A DNA stretch of 8,949 nt from an uncultured Clostridia bacterium (GTDB lineage Bacteria; Bacillota; Clostridia; TANB77; CAG-508), in NCBI GenBank assembly GCA_949746285.1, contig CATJZH010000172.1, positions 1-8,949 of the forward strand, given 5' to 3'. Of the stretch, positions 1-6,340 are shown in pieces (position 1 is the first letter of the stretch; each line of letters opens with the position of its first letter). The notes under the pieces were generated by a model. It saw only the letters and a list, made by a program, of their open reading frames with translations. It had not been told where the DNA came from and ran no database searches. The translations under genes and the position numbers were made by a program.

Positions 1-450
1 ATGTTTAATTCTTCCATTTTCTTTTTGTTTTAATAAGTAATCTAAAATTCCATATTTTTCATCTAAGTATGGATCAACATTTCTTTCATAAACATTATGA
101 ATTAAGTAAAAATCAAAATATTCCATTCCTGTTTTTTCTAATTGTTTTTCAAAAATTTCTTCAACTTTATCCATATTAGATACATCATATCCTGGAAATT
201 TAGTTGCTAAATAAAAACTTTCTCTTGGATATTTTTGTAGAACTTTACCTATTACAAGTTCTGATTCTCCGTTATGATACCCCCATGCTGTATCAAAATA
301 GTTTATGCCTTTATTTATTGCATATTCTACCATTTTAGCTGTTTCTTCTTCATCAATTGGTGTATCACCATTTTCTCCTTTGTTAGGTAATCTCATTGTT
401 CCTAAACCTAAGCTTGATAATTTTAATCCTTTAAAATCTTTGTAAATCAT
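1..450 (-). CDS. Aldo/keto reductase, N-terminal 150 residues (gene continues past the left edge)
   Basis: This is an NADPH-dependent aldo/keto reductase, a cytoplasmic enzyme that reduces aldehydes or ketones. The gene is read on the minus strand from ATG at 450-448 and is still open at base 1, so only the first 150 codons are visible. The start is supported by an AAAGGAGG ribosome binding site six bases upstream. The N-terminus (LSSLGLGTMRLP, residues 11-22) is typical of the clostridial clade that often carries a C-terminal 4Fe-4S domain, which would lie outside the window. The catalytic tetrad is complete so far: Asp53 and Tyr58 (FDTAWGYHNGE), Lys84 (ATKFP) and His118 (LIHN). It starts 20 bases after the stop of the MerR gene and probably shares its transcript. 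Family assignment is firm; the substrate is unknown. Confidence 0.93.
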   Translation of the reverse strand, partial: MIYKDFKGLKLSSLGLGTMRLPNKGENGDTPIDEEETAKMVEYAINKGINYFDTAWGYHNGESELVIGKVLQKYPRESFYLATKFPGYDVSNMDKVEEIFEKQLEKTGMEYFDFYLIHNVYERNVDPYLDEKYGILDYLLKQKENGRIKH

Positions 451-470
451 CGTTTTCCTCCTTTTATTTT

Positions 471-854
471 TTAAATAGTTTCTGTAAAATCTTTCTTTTT
501 TCCAGAAACGATATCATTATATAATTTAATTTTGTAATCTAATCTTTCTAGTGAAGCATTAATACTTTTCTGTTTTTCTAGTAGTTTCTCTCTCTGTTCT
601 TCCAATATCTCCTTTCTTCTTTTAGCGGTGCTTTTTCCTTTTTCAAATAATTTCATATATTCTAATAATGCTTCAATTTCTACCCCTGCATCTCTCATAC
701 ATTTTACAAATTCAATTCTTCTGCAAGAATTTTCATCATAATTTCTTATACCATTTTTATTTCTTGGCACATTTGAAAACATACCAATTTTTTCATAGTA
801 TCTTAAAGTATCTTGTGTTAAATTATATTTTTTACTCACTTCTGAAATAGTCAT
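471..854 (-). CDS. MerR-family transcriptional regulator, AdhR/NmlR-like
   Basis: This is a 127-residue MerR-type activator/repressor. Residues 1-70 form the winged helix-turn-helix (TISEVSKKYNL, then RYYEKIGM at 18-25 and the wing near RNYDE at 37-41). Residues about 75-115 are a Lys/Glu-rich dimerisation coiled coil. There is no large effector domain after the coil, as in the small aldehyde- or thiol-stress regulators. Cys52 (VKCMRDAG) sits where AdhR of Bacillus subtilis carries its single redox-active cysteine; a second cysteine is Cys44. The next gene is an aldo/keto reductase, the partner often seen with AdhR-type regulators. Its own promoter carries a dyad inside a 19-bp spacer, so autoregulation and control of the downstream reductase are likely. 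Electrophile or aldehyde sensing is inference from Cys52 and context. The ribosome binding site is weak (TTAGGAT). Confidence 0.88.
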   Translation of the reverse strand: MTISEVSKKYNLTQDTLRYYEKIGMFSNVPRNKNGIRNYDENSCRRIEFVKCMRDAGVEIEALLEYMKLFEKGKSTAKRRKEILEEQREKLLEKQKSINASLERLDYKIKLYNDIVSGKKKDFTETI

Positions 855-877
855 ATTTTTATCCTAACTTTTTTCTA

Positions 878-908
878 ATAATATCATTTGGAGTCAACTC
901 CAAGTCAA
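878..908 (-). promoter_or_regulatory. MerR-type promoter with 19-bp spacer and operator dyad
   Basis: On the minus strand a -35 box TTGACT (908-903) and a -10 box TATTAT (883-878) are separated by exactly 19 bp, the over-long spacing that MerR-family activators correct by twisting the DNA. The spacer holds a perfect 7-bp inverted repeat, TTGGAGT and ACTCCAA (888-894 and 897-903) around a 2-bp centre, the expected operator. It lies 23 bp upstream of the MerR start codon. Confidence 0.8.
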
Positions 909-930
909 TAGTTTTTTTTACAAAATAATA

Positions 931-955
931 AAATTTAAGCACTATTCTTAAATTT
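931..955 (-). terminator. Possible intrinsic terminator of the CYTH/pentapeptide operon
   Basis: A perfect 9-bp inverted repeat (AAATTTAAG / CTTAAATTT, 7-base loop) lies about 70 bases past the pentapeptide gene stop. On the minus strand it is followed by TATTATTTTG. It is AT-rich and so weak, but it is the only good hairpin between this operon and the MerR promoter. The rest of 909-1023 shows no gene. Confidence 0.4.
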
Positions 956-1023
956 CATTTTAACTTCATTGATGGTTTTCTACAAGTTTTATATATTTTC
1001 CACTTTACTATTAATTTCTTTTT

Positions 1024-1662
1024 TTATTTTACTTTAACACCTAATAAACTTATTAAATCTATTGCTTGAAATTGATTTATTATTACACCTTTTATATCTG
1101 AAATCGAAATTATAATTCCATCAATGATACTATCAGAAAAATCAATTCCATTTAAACTAGTTTTAAAAAATTGAGCTTGCGTTAAATCTGTTTCTTTAAA
1201 TAAAATGTCCTTGATTTTATCTTCTTGAAAACTAGCATTTCGTAAACTCGTATTTTTAAATAAAATACCTCTCATATTTGCCAATGATAAATTAGAATAA
1301 TTCATATTAGTATCTAAAAAACTCACATCCTTTAATGTAGTTTCAATAAAATTACAACCTGTTAATTTACAATCACTAAACTCACATCTTATAAAACTAC
1401 ATTTTTCAAAAGATGTATTTGAAAAATTACAATTATTAAACTCTATATCCATAAAAGTATTCTTTTCTAAATTACTACTTATAATCTCTGTATCTTTAAT
1501 TATTGTTTTTCTTATTGTAATATCTGAAAATTGAATATTTTCTATTTTATAATTATTAACTAAAATATTTTCTATTTCATCATCTATTTTTATTTCATCT
1601 TCTAAACTTTCTATTTTTCTTAAATTTTCTAAATATAATTTTTGTGGTTTTAATATGCTCAT
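1024..1662 (-). CDS. Pentapeptide-repeat protein (right-handed quadrilateral beta-helix)
   Basis: This 212-residue protein has about 42 charged N-terminal residues and then an unbroken pentapeptide register. A Phe, Leu, Ile or Met occupies every fifth position from residue 45 to 190 (F70, F75, F80, F85, F90, F95, L100, F105, and so on), about 29-30 repeats or seven coils. Cys precedes the central residue by one or two positions in several repeats (residues 78-103). The C-terminal cap (INQFQAIDLISLLGVKVK) resembles caps of Gram-positive pentapeptide proteins. Length is close to the Qnr/MfpA gyrase-protecting family (about 190-220), but there is no visible loop interruption like those of Qnr, so gyrase protection is only a possibility. 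The start at 1662 is set by AAGGAG (1678-1673), which overlaps the stop codon of the upstream CYTH-like gene; translational coupling is likely. No signal peptide is seen, so it is probably cytoplasmic. Confidence 0.88.
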   Translation of the reverse strand: MSILKPQKLYLENLRKIESLEDEIKIDDEIENILVNNYKIENIQFSDITIRKTIIKDTEIISSNLEKNTFMDIEFNNCNFSNTSFEKCSFIRCEFSDCKLTGCNFIETTLKDVSFLDTNMNYSNLSLANMRGILFKNTSLRNASFQEDKIKDILFKETDLTQAQFFKTSLNGIDFSDSIIDGIIISISDIKGVIINQFQAIDLISLLGVKVK

Positions 1663-1676
1663 CTTAAAAAAACTCC

Positions 1677-2144
1677 TTATGCATTTAAATATTTTTTTAA
1701 TTCTTTTTTAAACTCAGTATCAGATAATTTACTTAAATCTATATCAAAAGCTAATGGTGAATAAGTTATTTCTTGCCCCATCCAACTCGATTTAATATAC
1801 TCATTTTCTTCTTTTATTGAATTAAATAAAACTTCAACCCTATAAAATCCTTTATATTTTCCTAAATACTCTTTTATAGAAATCCTATTATCATCTAAAA
1901 ACAAGTAACTATTTCTTATTATTTCAGAATATGAACTTTTTTTTAACTCTAAAAATTCATTTTTGGAAATATCTTTCTTATCTATAACTTTATTATTTTC
2001 ATCTAGTATTTCTTTTTGATATTTATTATTTTTATTTTGTATTCTTAAATTATCATTTATGTAATATCTTTCATATCTAATTGGCTCACTTAAATTTAAA
2101 TTATCAATACAATCAATAATATATCTTTTAGTTAATTCTCTCAT
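1677..2144 (-). CDS. Degenerate CYTH-fold protein
   Basis: This 155-residue cytoplasmic protein has the residue pattern of a CYTH (CyaB/thiamine triphosphatase/inorganic triphosphatase) tunnel fold. The second half is the clearest part: ISIKEYLGKYKGFYRVEVLF (88-107) matches the family's 'i-iD-y-g-l-g-l-EvEf' strand pair, and WMGQEIT (121-127) matches the 'W-G-kEVT' segment. At the N-terminus the catalytic ExExK signature is eroded to ELTKR (3-7), and LRIQ (33-36) sits where VRIR is usual. The metal-binding second Glu and the Lys are therefore missing, and triphosphatase activity is doubtful. A binding or regulatory role is possible. AGGAG lies six bases before the ATG. It is the first gene of a two-gene operon, and its stop overlaps the ribosome binding site of the pentapeptide gene. 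The fold assignment is by eye and moderate. Confidence 0.6.
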   Translation of the reverse strand: MRELTKRYIIDCIDNLNLSEPIRYERYYINDNLRIQNKNNKYQKEILDENNKVIDKKDISKNEFLELKKSSYSEIIRNSYLFLDDNRISIKEYLGKYKGFYRVEVLFNSIKEENEYIKSSWMGQEITYSPLAFDIDLSKLSDTEFKKELKKYLNA

Positions 2145-2171
2145 AAAAAACTCCTATTTTAATTCAAATAA

Positions 2172-2202
2172 ATTATATCATATATTTCTAAAAAAGTCTC
2201 AA
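2172..2202 (-). promoter_or_regulatory. Extended -10 promoter for the CYTH/pentapeptide operon
   Basis: The minus strand reads TTGAGA (2202-2197), a 19-bp spacer, then TGATATAAT with a perfect TATAAT at 2177-2172 and the TGn extension. The long spacer is compensated by the extended -10 box. It lies 28 bp before the start codon. No equally good plus-strand promoter was found for the divergent gene at 2259. Confidence 0.5.
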
Positions 2203-2258
2203 TTTATAAAATCTATACATACAATATTATATAAAATTAGGCAAAGGAGGTTTTAATT

Positions 2259-2894
2259 ATGTTTGATATTGTAAATGAATATTTTGAAAATGAACTTTTT
2301 TATGATGGAAACTTAATTTTAAAATATAGAATTGACTATCCACAAATACTGCACAACTGGTGTAATGCTTACAAATTTAATTATTATAATCAAAAAATCG
2401 CTCTAGCTTTAAAAAATTATATTGAAAGTAGTCTATTTCAAGATGCCAAGAACACTTACGAATTTAATAAAGCAAATAATTATCCTATTATGGTATATGA
2501 AGCTATATATACATATACTATAACTTATAATCAGGATAATATTATAAGTTTATATTCTGATCAATATATATATTCTGGTGGAGCTCATGGATTAACTACT
2601 AGAAAAAGCCAGAACTGGAATATGCAATGTGGCAAAGAAATATTACTAAATGATGTATACGAAAATAATCCTTATTTTATGTTAAATATTTTAAAAAGTA
2701 TTAATGGTCAAATTGAAAATGAAATTCAAAATGGAACAAATCAATATTTTGATAATTATTGCAAATTAGTTTTAGAAACATTTAGTCCTAAACAATTCTA
2801 TATAGTATCTAATTCTGAAATTATAATATTTTATCAGCAATATGATATTGCTCCATATTCAAGTGGCATACCAACCTTTTCCATATCTTATTAA
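2259..2894 (+). CDS. DUF3298-family protein (RsiV-like extracytoplasmic domain, without membrane anchor)
   Basis: This 211-residue protein resembles the DUF4163/DUF3298 pair found in RsiV anti-sigma factors and PdaC-type envelope proteins. Key signs are YIYSGGAHGLTTRKSQNW (103-120), then CGKEILLNDVY (124-134), ILKSINGQIENEI in the middle and the ending FYQQYDIAPYSSGIPTFSI (191-209). In RsiV this module binds lysozyme. This copy has no hydrophobic N-terminal segment or signal peptide (it begins MFDIVNEYFENE), so as written it should stay in the cytoplasm. The start is fixed by a strong AAAGGAGG seven bases upstream, and no upstream in-frame extension carries a signal. It lies 69 bp before pnuC on the same strand. 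Family assignment is good; function is unknown. Confidence 0.8.
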   Translation: MFDIVNEYFENELFYDGNLILKYRIDYPQILHNWCNAYKFNYYNQKIALALKNYIESSLFQDAKNTYEFNKANNYPIMVYEAIYTYTITYNQDNIISLYSDQYIYSGGAHGLTTRKSQNWNMQCGKEILLNDVYENNPYFMLNILKSINGQIENEIQNGTNQYFDNYCKLVLETFSPKQFYIVSNSEIIIFYQQYDIAPYSSGIPTFSISY

Positions 2895-2963
2895 AATAAT
2901 ATAGATTTTTTTCATTCTTTATGATATAAATTTGAAAGTGATAATTTTATATTAGGAGAATTT

Positions 2964-3623
2964 ATGAAAAAAATATTTAAGGACTGGAGTCTATTTGAAA
3001 TTTCTTTTCTATCCATAAGTATTATTATAATAGCAGTATCAGGAGTAATTTTTAAAGCAGAACTAATATCTGTTGCTATGTCTGTTTTAGCTGTAACAGT
3101 AGCCATTTTACAAGCAAAAGGAAAAGTTCTAAGTCAATGTATAGGGCTACTTGTTGCTGTATTATACTCTATTATATCCTTTAAAAATAAATATTATGGA
3201 GAAGTAATTATATATATAACACTTATGATTCCTCTTTATATTCTAAGTGTTATTTCTTGGATTCAAAACAAAAATAAAGAAACACAGACAGTAAATAAAG
3301 GTTATGTACCCAAAAAAGAATGGATTGTACTAATTTTCGTAAACATAGTATTATTTACAATTTTATACCAAATATTGAAAGCTCTTAATACTAGCCAATT
3401 GCTTATTTCTTCTTTATCAATGATAACATCAGTTATGGCTACATATCTAATATCTAAAAGAAGCAAATATAGTTTTTTGTTTTATTTATTAAACGATATT
3501 ATTTTAATATTACTTTGGGGAATCCCTGTAATACAAGGAAACTTTTCTCTTATACCTGTATTACTAGATCCATTAATTTTATTTATAAATGATATTTATG
3601 GATTTAAAAACTGGTCAAAATAA
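2964..3623 (+). CDS. pnuC: PnuC-family nicotinamide riboside (vitamin) transporter
   Basis: This 219-residue integral membrane protein has about seven hydrophobic helices (about 12-30, 34-50, 56-72, 79-100, 119-139, 144-163, 168-190, and a re-entrant C-terminal segment to 212). PnuC-type marks are YYGEVIIYI (77-85), a Trp after the fourth helix (W99), YLLNDIILILLWG (174-186) and the ending DPLILFINDIYGFKNW (202-217). PnuC proteins carry nicotinamide riboside across the inner membrane by facilitated diffusion, with trapping by intracellular phosphorylation, so it would feed NAD salvage. Relatives carry thiamine, riboflavin or deoxynucleosides, so the substrate is not certain. The length is typical. 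AGGAG lies eight bases before the ATG. I could not see a convincing NAD-II or TPP riboswitch in the short upstream gap; it may be cotranscribed with the DUF3298 gene. Confidence 0.88.
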   Translation: MKKIFKDWSLFEISFLSISIIIIAVSGVIFKAELISVAMSVLAVTVAILQAKGKVLSQCIGLLVAVLYSIISFKNKYYGEVIIYITLMIPLYILSVISWIQNKNKETQTVNKGYVPKKEWIVLIFVNIVLFTILYQILKALNTSQLLISSLSMITSVMATYLISKRSKYSFLFYLLNDIILILLWGIPVIQGNFSLIPVLLDPLILFINDIYGFKNWSK

Positions 3624-3661
3624 CTTGTAATAAAAATGATAAATATTTTTTCAATAAAAAC

Positions 3662-3690
3662 TTGATTATGAAAAAACAATAATGTATAAT
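3662..3690 (+). promoter_or_regulatory. Sigma-A-type promoter of tRNA-Asn
   Basis: TTGATT (3662-3667), a 17-bp spacer and a perfect TATAAT (3685-3690) give a strong promoter. The predicted start is near 3697, leaving about 39 nt of 5' leader before the mature tRNA. Confidence 0.75.
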
Positions 3691-3735
3691 TTTTATGTTA
3701 TAAGAAATAATAAATTTATATTGTTTTTTTCATAT

Positions 3736-3811
3736 TCCTCTTTAGCTCAGTTGGTAGAGCGCTCGGCTGTTAACCGATAGGTCGTTGGTTCGAGTCCAAC
3801 AAGAGGAGCCA
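3736..3811 (+). tRNA. tRNA-Asn (anticodon GUU)
   Basis: The cloverleaf is complete. The acceptor stem is TCCTCTT/AAGAGGA (3736-3742 and 3801-3807). The D arm is GCTC/GAGC with an AGTTGGTA loop. The anticodon loop is CTGTTAA, with GTT at 3769-3771. The T arm is GTTGG/CCAAC with TTCGAGT. Discriminator G3808 is followed by an encoded CCA (3809-3811). The first anticodon-stem pair (position 27-43) is a C-U mismatch; the other four pairs are canonical. It is a single gene with its own promoter and terminator. Confidence 0.97.
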
Positions 3812-3847
3812 AAATAAAATCCATTTGTAAAAATGGGTTTTTATTTT
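3812..3847 (+). terminator. Intrinsic terminator after tRNA-Asn, probably bidirectional
   Basis: CCATTT/AAATGG (3821-3826 and 3831-3836) closes a GTAA tetraloop. The stem is lengthened by an A-rich 5' flank pairing with TTTTTATTTT on the 3' side. Read on the minus strand it is also a hairpin followed by TTTTATTTT, so it can also end the PHP-gene transcript that arrives from the right (stop at 3873). Confidence 0.8.
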
Positions 3848-3872
3848 GCATTTAAAATGATGGACTCGAATA

Positions 3873-4766
3873 TTATTTCCAGATAGCCACTCTATGAACC
3901 CAATCCTTAATAAAATCTTTTTCAATTTTTATATTATTATTTCTTCCAGTACCAAGTTCAATATCAGGCTTATTTTTAGCGTGATAGTCGGTGCCACCTG
4001 ACATAAACTTATTATATTTTTTACATAAATTATATGCCTTTTTTCTTTCTTCTTCTAAAAATTCTGTATAAATACATTCCATACCATCTATATTGGTTGT
4101 AGACAAGATTTCTTCAATTATCTCGTCCTTATTTTTAAATGGGTATATATATCCATGAGCTAAAAATGCTAATCCACCTGCTTCATGTATTCTAGAAATT
4201 ATTTCATTTATATCTAAAAGTAAATTTGAAGTATCAAAATAAAAAGGACTTTTTTTATCACTTTGATGAATTCTAAAAAAGGTTGGAATTGTAAATTTGT
4301 CACCAATTCTATTCAATATCTCTTTATTTTCATCATATTTTAGTAATTCTGCTGCCATAACACAAGAAGCATATTGCCTGCTAACATCACTTTGGTCCAC
4401 ATATGTATTTCTTTCATCAAACTTTAACCCTAAATTTTTAGCTACATTTTTCATATTTGATAAAATTGTTTGTTGCATCTTTTCTATATCTATTTCCTGC
4501 ATTCTAAGTTTTTTATAATCAATCCCATATCCTAAAATCTCTATTGACACACCTCTATAATATGTCATTAATTCTGTTCCAATTATCAACTTTCCACTAT
4601 ACAACTTCATAAGTTCAGGATTTTCTTCTAATTCAAAATAAGCTCCAACAGAATCGTGATCTGTTATAGAAATTATTTCTAAATTCTTCTTCTCTGCTTT
4701 TTTTAACAATTCTTCAACAGAATCTGTTCCATCTGAATGATTAGTATGCATATGTAAATCTATCAT
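3873..4766 (-). CDS. PHP-domain phosphoesterase (TrpH/YciV-like)
   Basis: This 297-residue cytoplasmic metal-dependent phosphoesterase belongs to the PHP family. The ligand motifs appear in order: DLHMHTNHSDG (3-13; His5, His7), SITDHDSVGAY (34-43; Asp36, His37), GTEL (63-66; Glu65), FLAHGYIYP (201-209; His204) and SGGTDYHAKN (256-265; Asp260, His262). In TrpH/YciV-type proteins a His is usual in the 'eiHilGy' strand; here the strand reads SIEILGYGI, with Glu76 in or next to that place. Relatives act as nucleoside 3',5'-bisphosphate phosphatases or 5'-3' exoribonucleases on short RNA, and the small insert (about 85-180) fits that group; the exact substrate is unknown. AGAGGTGAT lies five bases before the ATG. 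It sits 76 bp after thyX with a REP-like repeat between them. Confidence 0.85.
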   Translation of the reverse strand: MIDLHMHTNHSDGTDSVEELLKKAEKKNLEIISITDHDSVGAYFELEENPELMKLYSGKLIIGTELMTYYRGVSIEILGYGIDYKKLRMQEIDIEKMQQTILSNMKNVAKNLGLKFDERNTYVDQSDVSRQYASCVMAAELLKYDENKEILNRIGDKFTIPTFFRIHQSDKKSPFYFDTSNLLLDINEIISRIHEAGGLAFLAHGYIYPFKNKDEIIEEILSTTNIDGMECIYTEFLEEERKKAYNLCKKYNKFMSGGTDYHAKNKPDIELGTGRNNNIKIEKDFIKDWVHRVAIWK

Positions 4767-4802
4767 TCCATCACCTCTCTATATTTAACATATGTATAAA
4801 AT

Positions 4803-4842
4803 TGGACAAAAATGTCCCAAAACAAACGTCCCCAAACGGACA
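4803..4842 (-). repeat. REP-like palindromic element, copy B (between thyX and the PHP gene)
   Basis: Read on the minus strand, this 40-bp block begins immediately after the thyX stop codon and matches the element at 6359-6398 at 35 of 40 positions. It shares TGTCC, GGGGACGTTTGTT and GGACATTTTTGTCCA. The two copies are in inverted orientation, one on each side of thyX. The 3' part folds as TTGGGACA-TTTT-TGTCCAA with one bulged base and is followed on the minus strand by TTTTATA, so it may also serve as the thyX terminator. GGGGAC-type palindromes are often mobilised in trans by RAYT (TnpA-REP) proteins; none is in the window. Confidence 0.75.
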
Positions 4843-6261
4843 TTAATTATTTTTTTTATCTGCTTCTAATAAGCTATCTATTAGTCCACAACATTCTCTT
4901 CCTTCTCCACAGTATCTGTCAGTAACACATGTTGAACCTAACCATTTTCCTATTAAAGGAGACACTTCTTTTACTTGTTTTGCCATATCTTTAGCTATAT
5001 ATCTTATTTGCCATTGTGCTTTATTACAGCAACGCATTCTACATACCCATTGTAAATTTCTGGCAGTCATTGTAGTTATAACATTTAACATTTGATTTCC
5101 TAAATAGAAATATACTAAATCTCCTTCATATACTCCTAATGATTTAAATTTTTCTTTTATCTCAATATTTTTCTTAACTGCTTCTTCATACATTTCATTT
5201 GCTTTGGCTTTTATAGATTCTGGTGTAATATAATTTTTCAAATCCCACATTGGTAAAAATTCTGGAACTAATAATGCATGCATTCTATGACGAGTTAAGT
5301 GTGTAAGTATTGCTAAAGATATCGGAATTTGGAAACTAAAACTCACTTGTTCTAATTCTCTTCTTTCGTTTTTATGTACTATTTCTGACATCATATTTTC
5401 TTTAGCATTTTTATCCTTTTTAACTATATTTTTTAATATTTCTTTTGCCTCATCTCTCGAACATTGATAATGATACATAATTGAACTTTCAAGAACAACA
5501 TCATCTGCATTAGGTGTATAACTTATCATATTTGTTTTGTCAGCAATTTTTATTTCTGGCCTTTTTTCCATACTTTCCAAATATTCAAATCCCGTAGCCA
5601 AGTTTTCTTCCTGTTTTTTCAAATTTGGAACTAAATATGGAACCTTTTCTTTAACTATTTTATATAAAGCATTTCCAATTTCTTTTAGATCTGGAATTTT
5701 ACTTAATTTACCATTTCTTAAAGCTATAATCATTGTCTCTAATTCTCTAGCATTTACTCCCATAATAAAATTATCGTGATAACAATATGGTAAAATAAAT
5801 CTAGCGTCTTCAACATTTACATCTCTATCTACAATATCAGCATACGTATTAAATAACATTTTCATGTGTTTATTATATTCTTTTTTTAATTCATTATTTT
5901 TTTCGTGAATTTCTCCATTTTCATTTCTAAACTCTGGAGTATAAAAACCTACTGTTCTAAAATCGACTTCTCTTCTTGATTTTACAGTAAAAGATGTTAA
6001 TCTATAACCAATCAAAGTTTGTTCAACAATTGGTGTTGTATCACAAAAAGCAAATACTAAATAATCATGTTCAATAATTGATTTATGTCCCATTTTTATA
6101 ATTCTTTTTACTAATTTTAAATTACTTTCATAATCATCACAGCTATCTAACACTTCTATTACATCTCCTGGAAATCTAGATAACTTTCCAGCAGCTGCAA
6201 CGTTTTGTATTCTTTTTTCTAATTCTTCTTTTTTACATCCACCTAATAACTCTATTCTCAT
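4843..6261 (-). CDS. thyX: ThyX-type flavin-dependent thymidylate synthase, double-length (two fused ThyX-like domains)
   Basis: ThyX makes dTMP from dUMP using methylene-tetrahydrofolate and FAD. A usual ThyX has about 220-250 residues and acts as a tetramer; this protein has 472 and shows two ThyX-like halves. The first half has GHKSIIEH (58-65), GYRLTSFTVKSRRE (85-98) in place of RHRx7S-x-R, and ARFILP...VNARELE (153-175). The second half has RHRMHALLVPEF (324-335) and a C-terminal block TARNLQWVCRMRCCNKAQWQIR (399-420), which matches 'NaReL...AQ-EIR'. The Ser/Arg part is kept only in the first half and the RHR and EIR-like arginines only in the second. Seven cysteines cluster at 407-458. 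The start at ATG 6261 is chosen because AAAGGA lies nine bases before it; an in-frame GTG at 6285 and an ATG at 6279 lack such a site. ThyX relationship is secure; catalytic competence is not proven. Confidence 0.85.
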   Translation of the reverse strand: MRIELLGGCKKEELEKRIQNVAAAGKLSRFPGDVIEVLDSCDDYESNLKLVKRIIKMGHKSIIEHDYLVFAFCDTTPIVEQTLIGYRLTSFTVKSRREVDFRTVGFYTPEFRNENGEIHEKNNELKKEYNKHMKMLFNTYADIVDRDVNVEDARFILPYCYHDNFIMGVNARELETMIIALRNGKLSKIPDLKEIGNALYKIVKEKVPYLVPNLKKQEENLATGFEYLESMEKRPEIKIADKTNMISYTPNADDVVLESSIMYHYQCSRDEAKEILKNIVKKDKNAKENMMSEIVHKNERRELEQVSFSFQIPISLAILTHLTRHRMHALLVPEFLPMWDLKNYITPESIKAKANEMYEEAVKKNIEIKEKFKSLGVYEGDLVYFYLGNQMLNVITTMTARNLQWVCRMRCCNKAQWQIRYIAKDMAKQVKEVSPLIGKWLGSTCVTDRYCGEGRECCGLIDSLLEADKKNN

Positions 6262-6303
6262 ATTTATTATTCCTTTCATATCCACATTAATTTCTTCTAC
6301 TTT

Positions 6304-6332
6304 TTTATATCATAATTCTTTATATTCTTCAA
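6304..6332 (-). promoter_or_regulatory. Promoter of thyX
   Basis: The minus strand shows TTGAAG (6332-6327), a 17-bp spacer and TATAAA (6309-6304) with a TGA just before it (extended -10). It lies between the REP-like repeats and the thyX start and would give a leader of about 36 nt to the ATG at 6261. Confidence 0.5.
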
Positions 6333-6340
6333 TAGAAAAA

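Noticed and set aside
668..850. Plus-strand open frame across the MerR gene
   Set aside because: It is an antisense shadow with low-complexity Phe/Leu/Tyr content and no ribosome binding site.
2895..2963. NAD-II or TPP riboswitch upstream of pnuC
   Set aside because: The gap is 69 bp, AT-rich and without recognisable conserved riboswitch sequence or a stable pseudoknot by eye.
2912..3106. Minus-strand open frame across the start of pnuC
   Set aside because: Antisense to a clear membrane transporter; no family resemblance or start signals.
4297..4518. Plus-strand open frame within the PHP gene
   Set aside because: Antisense shadow of a gene with intact catalytic motifs.
4749..4794. Imperfect inverted repeat around the PHP start codon that could hide its ribosome binding site
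   Set aside because: CATATGTAAAT and ATTTAACATATG pair with a bulge and only weak A-T pairs; likely chance.
5537..5779. Plus-strand open frame within thyX
   Set aside because: Antisense shadow; hydrophobic composition is only the reverse of Lys/Glu/Asn-rich codons.
6262..6285. GTG start at 6285 or ATG at 6279 for thyX
   Set aside because: Neither has a good ribosome binding site, while AAAGGA, inside this stretch, is well placed for ATG 6261.
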